Origin: Flavobacteriales bacterium
GTDB taxonomy: Bacteria; Bacteroidota; Bacteroidia; Flavobacteriales; Schleiferiaceae
DNA: 64,000 nt
Reading direction: 5' to 3'
NCBI GenBank assembly: GCA_017795025.1
Contig: CP051243.1
Location: 124,001-188,000 of the forward strand
How positions within the stretch are numbered: the stretch's first letter is position 1; each line of letters opens with the position of its first letter. The notes below the pieces were generated by a model that saw only the letters and a list, made by a program, of their open reading frames with translations, was not told the DNA's origin and made no database searches. Below, in pieces: positions 33,824 to 42,037 of the stretch. The position numbers were made by a program, and so were the translations under genes.

Positions 33824-34711
33824 CTAGCCACCATAGTTTTCGGCCTGACTACTTTCCCGAATTTGCTCTTCATAGGCCAGTCGGCCAACCTCCACTAAAT
33901 TTTTTGCATGATGGAAGTCAAAAACCCCGCAAGTACTGCGTGGTATCCTGATGAGATAATCGGGCTTATAGATTTCTAAATCTCTTAAGATTAGCTGGTT
34001 TTGCATATGCTCAAAACTGGTTTGAATCACATCCATCAAACCTGGTTCGGAGTCTTCATTAGAGCCGCGTAGGAAGTTCAGATTTAAGTTTAACCAGGAG
34101 CGTTCGTTTTCATCTTCTTCTGGTTTCATGAGGCGAGGTTTGGGGCCAGTGGAATTGATATCCACCGCAACAACTACATGGCCTTCTTTAGGATTGACTT
34201 GGTTTAGGGGAAGCGGATTAATCACCCCACCATCTACTAAAAGGTGACCTTTCTTTTGTTCGTAATTAACCGGCGTGAATATGCCCGGAATAGAGACAGA
34301 GGCACGCATGGCTTGGTACAGGTCTCCATCCTTAAAAATTACTTCCTCGCCCGTTTTTAGATCGGTCGCCACGGCGGTAAAGGGGATTTGTAGGTTTTCG
34401 ATTTTCTGTGGGCCAATTAAATCGGTAATGGTGCTAAAAATTTTTTCTCCTTTTAAGAATCCATGACGGGCAAAAGTGAAATCCATTTGCCGCAAAACAT
34501 CAGCACGCTGCAAGCCAGTTAGCCAGTCGGTATATTCCTTAAGTTTTCCAGCGGCATAAAGACCACCAACCACCGCTCCCATGGAGCATCCGGCTACTTC
34601 CACAATTTCATTTCCGTCGGCTTCCAGTTGTTCGATAACCCCAATATGTGCTACACCACGAGCGCCTCCGGAGGCTAGAACTAAATGGACTTTCTTGTTT
34701 TTAAGGCTCAT
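33824..34711 (-). CDS. Patatin-like phospholipase
   Basis: I chose the ATG at 34711 (MSLKNKKVHLVLASGGARG). Length 295 residues. Seen: the oxyanion loop SGGARGVAHIGVIEQL, the nucleophile elbow GCSMGAVVGG (catalytic Ser), and the catalytic Asp in LLVDGGVINPLPL, the Ser-Asp dyad of bacterial patatins (RssA/YlbK group). There is no signal peptide, so the enzyme is cytoplasmic or membrane-associated and probably cleaves phospholipid acyl chains. A single-gene unit downstream-facing from the rpsP promoter. Confidence 0.93.
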   Translation of the reverse strand: MSLKNKKVHLVLASGGARGVAHIGVIEQLEADGNEIVEVAGCSMGAVVGGLYAAGKLKEYTDWLTGLQRADVLRQMDFTFARHGFLKGEKIFSTITDLIGPQKIENLQIPFTAVATDLKTGEEVIFKDGDLYQAMRASVSIPGIFTPVNYEQKKGHLLVDGGVINPLPLNQVNPKEGHVVVAVDINSTGPKPRLMKPEEDENERSWLNLNLNFLRGSNEDSEPGLMDVIQTSFEHMQNQLILRDLEIYKPDYLIRIPRSTCGVFDFHHAKNLVEVGRLAYEEQIRESSQAENYGG

Positions 34712-34842
34712 TGCATTTTTTAAGGATTCGCAAGGTATCAAAAGCTTAGGGGATTACTTAAGCTGGGAATTAGATAGCGGGTCCAGAATCAACAAAAAAA
34801 TAGCGGTATTTTCGCCAAGTTCTTGAGGACCAAACCGAATTC

Positions 34843-36705
34843 ATGCGCTATTTAGTTTTAGTTGCCTTATTAGTAAATTTCTCTTTCAGTTTTGGAGCGG
34901 TAAAGCCGGGTAAAAACCGGCGGAATCCAATGGAAAAGAAACAGCGGAGCATGATGATGGAACTCAAGGGAAGTTCCAATCTAAGTGAGTATTCCAAGGC
35001 CATTGAGTACAGTACCGATTTAGGTCTTTACACTAAAGCCGACTCCCTCGTAAATGTGAGCATTGCCATTTCTAGGCGCACTACCGACTCGGTAGCCTAT
35101 TATGAGTTTTTAAGAGTTCAGGCGCGACTTTACACCATTTTGGATCGCTATTCCGAAGCCTTAAAATTGTTTAAAAAAAGCCTCAGCTTTCAGCGGCAAA
35201 AGGGCTTTTGGCAAAATGAGGGTTTGGTTACGGTTAACCTGATTGAGTTTTACCGTAGTATCAATCAACACGACCTTGCGCTCGAGGAAATTCATCATTT
35301 GCTGCGACACCCTAGGTTTGAGGAATTAAGTCCCAAGGTTAAAGCTATTGCCTACCATCGTTATGCGGCGGTAATGAGTGAGCATAAGCATGATCAAGAT
35401 AGCACCATAATCTTATCTAATATTTCCCTTAGTTATTCGGAACCCGACTCGCTATTAAACCCCATGGGTACTTCCTATCTCGAGCTTGGATATGCCTACA
35501 CACTGCTTAAAGAGGCTAGGGCAATCGTTTATTACGAGAAGGCTTATGAAGTATTTAAAAAGGAGCAACGCATTCATTATATGTGCAATGCCTTAATGCA
35601 TATTGCCAGTTATCATTTACGGGTAAGGAACGATAAAATGGCATTAAGCTATTTAGACTCCGCCCTAAGCTTAGCCAAGCCTTATTATCTTCCTGGTTTT
35701 AGACATACGGCTTACGAGAAAAAATCGAAGGCTTTATACCGTTTGGGTTATCCTAGTCAGGCTTATGTATTAAGGGACTCCGCGGCAATTTTACGGGACA
35801 AAGATATTAGTCAGCGCTTTTCCGATCAATTAGCCTTACAGGCCAGAAGGTTTCAAACGGATTTAGCTTTAAGCCGATTGAAAGCCGCTGAAAGCGAGCA
35901 ACTGCAAATTATGGAGGAGGCCCGCGCCAAGGAGCAGCAACAACGTTTTGGACTGGTGATTTTGGGTGTTTTACTGCTTATCGTGATTGGTCTCTTTTAT
36001 TTTTTCCGTAGACTTTCGCGCAGTAAGCAGCATTTGGAGGAATCGCAATCAGCTTTATTTGGAGCGAATCAGGAGCTGATTAACACCCTTAATGAAAAGG
36101 ACGGACTTATTGAAGAGGTACATCATCGGGTTAAGAATAATTTGCAATTGATAACCTCCATGATCCGGGTGCAACAGTTTCAGCAGCAGGATAAAATGAC
36201 GGAGGAATCCAAGGCCATGGTGAATGAAATACTTAACCGGGTTAGTGCCATGGCTGTGGTTCATGAGAAACTCTATGCCCAGCAGCAAATTTCACAATTA
36301 CGGGCTAAGGAATATTTTGCCGAATTGGTGCAGGAGCTAAAAACCTTGGGCGGTAGTTTTCAAAAGTCTCTACAGGTAGAAGTGGAGGCGGAAGATGTTA
36401 TCTTAGGAGTTACACAAGGTATTGCCTTGGGGATGATTTTATCGGAATTGGTTGCGAATTCCCTCAAGCATGCTTTTGTGATGCAGGACAAGCCAAGCAT
36501 AAAAATTCTGATCCGAAAGGACGACATTGAAGGCAAGTCCAAAGTAATCTTCTCTTACGAAGACAATGGGAAGGGTTATGATCAGAAGCGCGCGATGGGA
36601 ATGGGAAATCGATTAGTGATGCTCTTCATTCGTCAGCTGGAGGCTGAGCATGAACTAGATACAAAGGGACGATTTTACCTTAACTTAGCTTATTGGGAAG
36701 ATTGA
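34843..36705 (+). CDS. Membrane histidine kinase with TPR sensor and HisKA_2 domain
   Basis: A 620-residue protein with an N-terminal signal peptide or anchor (MRYLVLVALLVNFSFSFGA). Residues 40-330 are TPR-like helices, probably a periplasmic sensor (QARLYTILDRYSEALKLFKK, YLELGYAYTLLKEARAIVYY). A coiled coil leads to one membrane helix (about 368-386, FGLVILGVLLLIVIGLFYFF). Then comes the HisKA_2 phosphoacceptor EEVHHRVKNNLQLITSM (His427/428) and an HATPase with LSELVANSLKHAF and a reduced glycine box YEDNGKGYD. This type pairs with LytTR regulators in Bacteroidota. The response regulator gene follows after 22 bases. Confidence 0.93.
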   Translation: MRYLVLVALLVNFSFSFGAVKPGKNRRNPMEKKQRSMMMELKGSSNLSEYSKAIEYSTDLGLYTKADSLVNVSIAISRRTTDSVAYYEFLRVQARLYTILDRYSEALKLFKKSLSFQRQKGFWQNEGLVTVNLIEFYRSINQHDLALEEIHHLLRHPRFEELSPKVKAIAYHRYAAVMSEHKHDQDSTIILSNISLSYSEPDSLLNPMGTSYLELGYAYTLLKEARAIVYYEKAYEVFKKEQRIHYMCNALMHIASYHLRVRNDKMALSYLDSALSLAKPYYLPGFRHTAYEKKSKALYRLGYPSQAYVLRDSAAILRDKDISQRFSDQLALQARRFQTDLALSRLKAAESEQLQIMEEARAKEQQQRFGLVILGVLLLIVIGLFYFFRRLSRSKQHLEESQSALFGANQELINTLNEKDGLIEEVHHRVKNNLQLITSMIRVQQFQQQDKMTEESKAMVNEILNRVSAMAVVHEKLYAQQQISQLRAKEYFAELVQELKTLGGSFQKSLQVEVEAEDVILGVTQGIALGMILSELVANSLKHAFVMQDKPSIKILIRKDDIEGKSKVIFSYEDNGKGYDQKRAMGMGNRLVMLFIRQLEAEHELDTKGRFYLNLAYWED

Positions 36706-36727
36706 TTATAGAAATAGGGAACGAAGT

Positions 36728-37408
36728 ATGAATAAGGTACTAATTGTGGAGGATGAGGCATTGATTGCGGAGCACCTTCATTTAATTCTTCAAAAGGACT
36801 TAGGCATAGATGCCGACATTGTTTATAAAGCAAAGGCCGCTCGTGAATTGCTGCAACAGAAAGCTTACGATTTAATTCTTCTTGATATCCACCTCGAAAG
36901 TGAACGAAGTGGTTTAGAATTGGCCGAGGAGATTGAAGCGAATGAGTGGGGGGAATACCTCTTTCTCACCGCACAAACCGATCAAGGGGTTTTAGAACAA
37001 GCTCGAAAAATGCATCCACGCGCCTATTTGGTAAAACCCTTTAAGGATATCGAACTTTCCATGGCTGTTAGTTTGGCCTTAAAAGATGATGACGACGAAT
37101 TAGGTAATTTGGTGTTTAAGGACGGGTGGACCACCGTAAAGCTCCCAATCAGCTCCATTCGATTTGCAGAAGCCGATGGTAATTATATTAAGCTTTTCAG
37201 CAGCGAGCGCAGCTACCTTATCCGTTACTCTCTTAGCTGGTTTTTTGATCAGGTTAAGGATAAAGGCTTCTTGAAAATTCACCGCGCTCGGGTGGTAAAT
37301 ACCCGAATAATTAAGCAGTATAACCGAAATACCGTTGACATAGGAAGCGAAGAATTACCTGTTTCCAAAAGTGGCTATCTGGCATTAGCCGAACACTTTG
37401 AGGCTTAA
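36728..37408 (+). CDS. LytTR-type response regulator
   Basis: A 226-residue protein. The receiver domain (1-115) has the acidic pocket EDE (8-10), the phosphoacceptor Asp53 in LILLDIHLE, the Thr in FLTAQTD and Lys in YLVKPF. A LytTR DNA-binding domain follows (about 130-226): VKLPISSIRFAEADGNYIKL, YLIRYSLSWF, FLKIHRARVVNTRIIKQYNR, LPVSKSGYLAL. It is the partner of the histidine kinase 22 bases upstream. Its targets are unknown; LytTR proteins bind paired direct repeats. Confidence 0.95.
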   Translation: MNKVLIVEDEALIAEHLHLILQKDLGIDADIVYKAKAARELLQQKAYDLILLDIHLESERSGLELAEEIEANEWGEYLFLTAQTDQGVLEQARKMHPRAYLVKPFKDIELSMAVSLALKDDDDELGNLVFKDGWTTVKLPISSIRFAEADGNYIKLFSSERSYLIRYSLSWFFDQVKDKGFLKIHRARVVNTRIIKQYNRNTVDIGSEELPVSKSGYLALAEHFEA

Positions 37409-37410
37409 AA

Positions 37411-37439
37411 GAAAAAAGCCGGCTCCTCGCGGAACCGGC
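37411..37439 (-). terminator. Rho-independent terminator after the GH31 gene
   Basis: GCCGGcTCC (37418-37426) pairs with GGAaCCGGC (37431-37439) with one mismatch, loop TCGC. On the minus strand it is followed by TTTTTTC. It lies 26 bases after the GH31 stop and convergently faces the response-regulator gene. Confidence 0.8.
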
Positions 37440-37465
37440 CCTCACCTCTCAAAAAAGCGCGCTAA

Positions 37466-39847
37466 TTAACCCCAGCGCAGGGTTATCTGTTTAAAGTCTT
37501 CGGGAACCTTAAAGCTGAAGCTGGATCCCGACTTTTCAATTTCTACGGAATAATCATCGGAGTTTAGTTCTACCTTTTTCGGCAATTCCTCAAAACCATG
37601 GTAAACCAAACGAAGCTCTTTTACCGAGCTTGGCATACGCCCTTCCTTATGTTGGGTAATGCGGTATTTCTCCTCGGTGGGTAAAACCGTGAAGTTGCGA
37701 CTAATGTAGTAGCCTTGTTTATGGTTGTAACCATCCCCCGAATCATCGTACAATAGGCTTTCTACCGTTTCGGTACCACGGTAAATATGTAAGTCAAGTG
37801 CTTCGTACTGATTGGAAACATGTTGCTTCACCGGAGCCATTGGAATAATAGCTCCCGCCTTGATCATCATCGGAATTTCCTCCAAACTGGTTTCAAGGAA
37901 AATCTCTCGACCGCCATCATAAACCGTGTCGTTAAAGAAATTATACCACTGTCCTTTGGGGAGGTAAATTCTACGACCTTGTCGGTCTGGCTCTAGGATA
38001 GGACAAACCAAAATATGGTCGCCAAAAACAAACTCATCCTGACGATACCAGGTTTGAGGATCGGTATGATCGTAGAAGGATAGGGGCCGCAGCATGGGCT
38101 TTCCTTCTCGGGTATATTGATAAAAGTTGGTGTAATGATAGGGAAGAAGTCGGTAGCGCAATTCAATCGCTTTCCGTACCAGGTCCGTAGCTTCCTCACC
38201 AAAGCTCCAAGGCTCTTGATCGCCATGATCCCCAGAGGAATGCGTACGCATTAAGGGATGGAATACGGCGAGCTGCATCCAACGAACAAATAATTCCATG
38301 GTTGGATGCTCGGTGAATCCGCCAATATCAGTGCCCACGTGCGAAAAACCGCTAATGCTTAAGCGCTGACATTGCACATTTGCAACCCAAAGATGTTCCC
38401 AGGTGGCGATATTATCACCCGTCCAAACCGAGCTATAACGTTGACCACCGGAATAGGTACTACGGGTGATGATAAAAGGACGATTTGGGAAAGCAAATTT
38501 TTTCACCCCTTCGTAGGTAGCCCGGCTCATTTGCATTCCGTAAACGTTGTGGGCCTTACGGTGACTACAATGGTGTCCGTCGTAATTATGGCGAATATCT
38601 AGCGGGAAGGTTTTAGTAGGCACATCCATAATGGCGGGCTCATTCATATCGTTCCAAACACCGGCTAAACCAACCTCCGAAATCAATTCCTTAAATAGGC
38701 CACTCCACCATTCCCGTACTTCTGGATTGGTGAAATCAGGGAAATAACAGTCGCCAGGCCAAACCTTTCCTTTGTATAATGGACCATCAGCATGTTTGCA
38801 GAAGTAGTCTTTTTCAAAACCTTCTTTACATACCCAATAATCCATGTCAATTTTAATACCCGGATCGATAATGGCGACGGTCTTAAAGCCCATATCCTTG
38901 AGCTTCTTTACCATACCCTTAGGATCGGGGAAATTCTTTTTATCCCAAGTAAAACAGCGGAAGCCGTCCATGTAGTCGATATCCAAATAAATGGCGTCGG
39001 TGGGAATTTTAAGCTCACGTAGCTTAGTGGCAATTTCCATCACTTCTTCTTCCGAAGAATAGCTCCATTTACATTGATGATAACCTAAACTCCATTTTGG
39101 AGGCATTTCGGGTTTGCCGGTTAAGCGCACATAGCGCTGAGCGACATTCATCAAGCTAGAGCCAGCAATGAAATAGTAGTTTATCTCACCGCCCTCGGCC
39201 CAAAAGCTGGTTACATTCTTTCTTTCGGAAGCAAAATCGAAAAAGGTGCGATAGCTATTGTCGAAGAAAATGCCATAACAACCTTCTTTATGTAAGCCGT
39301 AATAAAAGGGAATATTCCGATAAAGGGGATCGCGATTTTTAGCAAAGCCGTATTCATCCGTTCCCCAATTTTGAAAACGCTGATCACGTAAATTTAAATT
39401 GCTTGCTTTATCGCCTAATCCGAAGTAATGCTCTCCATTAATAGAGCGCTTACTCATCTTTACAATATTGTCGCCTCGCTGGGAGTCTTCTTCCCAGTGA
39501 AAGCCCTTTTCATCTTCATTTAAAAGATGCCCCGCTTCATTATAAAGCGAAACTTTAAGGTCTTCTTTGGCTACTTTACATTGAACTTTTGGAGTTTGGA
39601 GCAAGTAATACTCCTCTTCCTCGCTAAGCTTGAAATACTCAAAGCCACTGCGGTGCTCTTCATCCATCGCATAGGAGAAGTCGGGCGAAAAGTAACCTTT
39701 GGCACTATAACGCAAGCGCAAAACATGATTGGTAATCGCTTCCACTTGAAGCATCACACCATTGATTGTGTGAAATGTTACCGCCGAGCTGCTTTCTTCA
39801 ATTCGCGCTACCGGGCTTGGAAAATGTTCGTTAACTAAGGTTTGCAT
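37466..39847 (-). CDS. Glycoside hydrolase family 31, probable alpha-glucosidase
   Basis: A 793-residue protein without a signal peptide, so it is probably cytoplasmic. Seen: the N-terminal beta-sandwich with HYFGLGDKASNLNLR, then the barrel: GYHQCKWSYSSEEEV, PTDAIYLDIDYMDGFRCFTW, the nucleophile Asp400 in VWNDMNEPAI, and GFSHVGTDIGGFTEHP, RTHSSGDHGDQEPWSF. These are the alpha-glucosidase signatures of GH31. It probably removes terminal alpha-linked glucose from maltodextrins; alpha-xylosidase is less likely. The operator at 39893-39907 is 46 bases upstream, as for other alpha-glucan genes here. Confidence 0.95.
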   Translation of the reverse strand: MQTLVNEHFPSPVARIEESSSAVTFHTINGVMLQVEAITNHVLRLRYSAKGYFSPDFSYAMDEEHRSGFEYFKLSEEEEYYLLQTPKVQCKVAKEDLKVSLYNEAGHLLNEDEKGFHWEEDSQRGDNIVKMSKRSINGEHYFGLGDKASNLNLRDQRFQNWGTDEYGFAKNRDPLYRNIPFYYGLHKEGCYGIFFDNSYRTFFDFASERKNVTSFWAEGGEINYYFIAGSSLMNVAQRYVRLTGKPEMPPKWSLGYHQCKWSYSSEEEVMEIATKLRELKIPTDAIYLDIDYMDGFRCFTWDKKNFPDPKGMVKKLKDMGFKTVAIIDPGIKIDMDYWVCKEGFEKDYFCKHADGPLYKGKVWPGDCYFPDFTNPEVREWWSGLFKELISEVGLAGVWNDMNEPAIMDVPTKTFPLDIRHNYDGHHCSHRKAHNVYGMQMSRATYEGVKKFAFPNRPFIITRSTYSGGQRYSSVWTGDNIATWEHLWVANVQCQRLSISGFSHVGTDIGGFTEHPTMELFVRWMQLAVFHPLMRTHSSGDHGDQEPWSFGEEATDLVRKAIELRYRLLPYHYTNFYQYTREGKPMLRPLSFYDHTDPQTWYRQDEFVFGDHILVCPILEPDRQGRRIYLPKGQWYNFFNDTVYDGGREIFLETSLEEIPMMIKAGAIIPMAPVKQHVSNQYEALDLHIYRGTETVESLLYDDSGDGYNHKQGYYISRNFTVLPTEEKYRITQHKEGRMPSSVKELRLVYHGFEELPKKVELNSDDYSVEIEKSGSSFSFKVPEDFKQITLRWG

Positions 39848-39892
39848 TCAATGTTCTGTTCGAAGCAACGAAAGTAGTAATATTATAGGTTC

Positions 39893-39907
39893 GTGTACTA
39901 TATACAC
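39893..39907. promoter_or_regulatory. Candidate alpha-glucan operator, GH31 site
   Basis: GTGTACTATATACAC, a perfect GTGTA-N5-TACAC inverted repeat followed by TTAG, 46 bases before the GH31 ATG (minus strand). A TACTTTCG (one mismatch to TAnnTTTG) lies between it and the gene, which places the repeat close to the -33 region. Confidence 0.65.
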
Positions 39908-39989
39908 TTAGAATTTTTTTCGAAATAGACTAAAATTTGAATAAGTGTCATGCTTACAATTAATTGATAATCAAAACTTAACACTGGCT

Positions 39990-40021
39990 ATTGACTTAGT
40001 GTGAAAAATACACCATCTTTG
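39990..40021 (+). promoter_or_regulatory. Promoter with embedded operator, glycogen-binding-type gene
   Basis: ATTG (39990-39993), a 20-base spacer and CATCTTTG (40014-40021), one base off TAnnTTTG. The spacer contains GTGTGAAAAATACAC (39999-40013), the third GTGTR-N5-TACAC copy, ending exactly where the -7 box begins. A bound regulator should block RNA polymerase. The divergent GH31 operator is about 90 bases away. Confidence 0.65.
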
Positions 40022-40040
40022 TTCCTTCAAACTAAATGAT

Positions 40041-40340
40041 ATGGCAATTCGTAAAAAATTCCTGAAATCAAAACCTGTTTGTAAGGTGAGTTTTGATTTA
40101 AGCCCAGATCGATTACCAGAAACTACCGATAGTGTAGAAATTCTAGGTTCATTTAGCGACTGGGAACCCATCGCAATGCGCAAGGTGAAAGGTAGCTTTA
40201 CCCGCACCCTAGATTTAGAAACCGGTTCCAGCTATGAGTTCCGCTATCGCTTTAATGGCGAAATCTGGGAAAATGATGAGGCAGCTGATGCATATGTAGC
40301 AAATGGTATTTCCGGAGATAACTCCGTGGTAGCGCTATAG
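40041..40340 (+). CDS. Free-standing isoamylase-type early-set (glycogen-binding-like) domain
   Basis: A 99-residue protein that is a single E-set/CBM48-like domain: CKVSFDLSPD, VEILGSFSDWEPIAMRKV (the aromatic GSFxDW motif that holds alpha-glucan in AMPK and branching enzymes), SFTRTLDLETGSSYEFRYRF, and GEIWENDEAADAYVANGISG. No catalytic domain is present. It probably binds glycogen or maltodextrin, and may target or sense it. It has its own promoter with an operator and a strong terminator, so it may be strongly expressed. Free-standing copies occur in other Bacteroidota. Confidence 0.88.
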   Translation: MAIRKKFLKSKPVCKVSFDLSPDRLPETTDSVEILGSFSDWEPIAMRKVKGSFTRTLDLETGSSYEFRYRFNGEIWENDEAADAYVANGISGDNSVVAL

Positions 40341-40360
40341 TATTAGTTTTTTTGAGAGGG

Positions 40361-40405
40361 ACAAAGGCATTCCGGTTCTTCTACTGGGATGCCTTTGTTA
40401 TTTTT
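40361..40405 (+). terminator. Rho-independent terminator after the small glycogen-binding-type gene
   Basis: ACAAAGGCAT (40361-40370) pairs perfectly with ATGCCTTTGT (40389-40398), followed by TATTTTTC. The rest of the gap (40406-40553) holds no signal I can support. Confidence 0.88.
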
Positions 40406-40553
40406 CAGTACCTAAAACAATTAACCAAGTCTATCTCTAGTGTGCTTGGCGGTTTTGGTCTCTCTTCCAGCCCAAAGGCCAAAGCTATTTGCGGCCTGCA
40501 AGTCCACCTAATGAAGGCGAAAAAGCGCTTAGAGCTAGCTAAGCTTAAGCCAA

Positions 40554-41378
40554 CTACCCTTCACTTAAAGCATCCAGACTGCTTTTAGAATTCGGGTCCA
40601 TCGTAAGGACCGGTATGTTGTACTGATTAGTGATGAGGTTTTGGTCGAAATTGCTACCAAACAAATTACGGTAAGCTTCCTCCCCTTTATTGATGATGGC
40701 AATGAGGCCAGCGTCAATTTCTTGGGCATAGTCCATTAAATACTGGTCGAAGTGCTTCGTTTGGGCGGCAAATTTTACCGTAGCTTCAATACCTCTTTCC
40801 TCAAAAAAATCCTGGGCAAAATTCGCAATCTGATGGCTGAGGTTTTGCTTGCTTTTTTCGGGGTACCAAGAGGCGAGAATATGCACTGAAGAATTTAAGC
40901 TTTTGGCTAGGGCTCCGGCCGCTTCCAAGATTCTAGGATCCTCACTTCGCAGGTCTATTGGCACTAAAATATTTCCTACTTCATCCCGCAGCCGGTGGTA
41001 TAACTGGGTAATGATAAAAGGGGTATCGGCAGATGTAATCACTTTGATGGCATAACTCCCAAAAACCTTTTGACTGCCTTTCATGCCATGCGTGCCCATA
41101 ACGACTAAACCGGCATTTTCTTCCCGTGCAAAAGCTCCGATATCCTCAAATATGCTTCCTTTTCGGACCACCGAACGCCAAGGACGATCTTTTAGCACTA
41201 TCTCCTCGCCAAGTAGGGTGAGTCGACGATGAATGTCTTCCTCTTCATCAGCTTTGATCTTATTTTTAACGATATGTAGCAGAATAAGATCAGCCTTCAT
41301 TTTCTTGGCAATATTCACCGCATAACGAAGGGCGTGGATCGTAACATCCGTGAAGTCGATAGGTACAACAATATTCAT
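40554..41378 (-). CDS. Universal stress protein, tandem UspA domains
   Basis: A 274-residue protein with two UspA folds. The first (1-145) starts MNIVVPIDFTDVTIHALRYA and holds the ATP-binding-type loop VVMGTHGMKGSQKVFGSYA. The second (145-270) starts GNILVPIDLRSEDPRILEAA and ends DAGLIAIINKGEE with a degenerate loop. Tandem UspA proteins bind ATP or AMP and are linked to stress survival. The start codon shares ATGA with the HD gene, so both are translated from one message. Confidence 0.93.
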   Translation of the reverse strand: MNIVVPIDFTDVTIHALRYAVNIAKKMKADLILLHIVKNKIKADEEEDIHRRLTLLGEEIVLKDRPWRSVVRKGSIFEDIGAFAREENAGLVVMGTHGMKGSQKVFGSYAIKVITSADTPFIITQLYHRLRDEVGNILVPIDLRSEDPRILEAAGALAKSLNSSVHILASWYPEKSKQNLSHQIANFAQDFFEERGIEATVKFAAQTKHFDQYLMDYAQEIDAGLIAIINKGEEAYRNLFGSNFDQNLITNQYNIPVLTMDPNSKSSLDALSEG

Positions 41379-41956
41379 ATTTCAATCAGTTTAGTGAGTT
41401 TTAGGATGTGATTATTTCTCGTGGCTTGGAGTTTTTCTTCCACCCGATTTAAAAAAAAGGTCTGTTGCCTTAAAAAGTTCAATTGAAAGGTATTCCACTC
41501 TTTGTCCGTAAAGTTTTGACCAGCATCGGTTAATTCTTGACGATATAATTCGGCTTGCTCCCAGTAGTCAGCGGTGCCGATATAAAACAAATCGGCATCT
41601 CGCATAAGTTTTTCCTCAAAAGTCTCAGGAGTAGTAGTGATGTCGGTGGCCCTAATGTATTGGGCTATACTTTCTTGGCTAGCCTTATCAAAGCACTGTT
41701 CGTCTAAAAAAGGCTGAAGTATGTCAATCGAGTTTTGCTCGTGATTTTTAGGACCCTTAAGATGCCCTAGGTCGTGTCCTAAAGCGGCAATTTTTAGGGT
41801 AATGCGATCTGCTTCCGGGACGGCATACCAATCGCAAATTTTCTCTAATGCAGCTAAGACCTCTACACTGTGCCACCAATTGTGATAAACAGGATAGTCA
41901 TGCTTATCATAATAGGCTTTACAAAAGGAATAGGCTTCTTGGTACTGCTTGTTCAA
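41375..41956 (-). CDS. HD-domain phosphohydrolase
   Basis: A 193-residue protein. The HD motif is visible: the first His in YHNWWHSVEVLAALE, then HDLGHLKGPKNHEQNS, where the His-Asp pair binds metal, and the later Asp in MRDADLFYIGTADYW. It probably acts on nucleotides or a phosphate ester; the substrate is unknown. It is coupled to the universal stress gene by ATGA. The 81-base gap 41957-42037 up to glgB shows no signal. Confidence 0.86.
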   Translation of the reverse strand: MNKQYQEAYSFCKAYYDKHDYPVYHNWWHSVEVLAALEKICDWYAVPEADRITLKIAALGHDLGHLKGPKNHEQNSIDILQPFLDEQCFDKASQESIAQYIRATDITTTPETFEEKLMRDADLFYIGTADYWEQAELYRQELTDAGQNFTDKEWNTFQLNFLRQQTFFLNRVEEKLQATRNNHILKLTKLIEI

Positions 41957-42037
41957 AGCAAAATTTTAGCCTACAATATACTTTAAGTCACTTTGTATTC
42001 AAAGCTTTAGACTAGCTCGAATTCTGGTTTATTTGCG

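Noticed and set aside
40352-40588. Open frame of 78 codons after the small glycogen-binding-type gene
   Set aside because: It runs through a strong terminator and into the end of the UspA gene; no start signal or motif.
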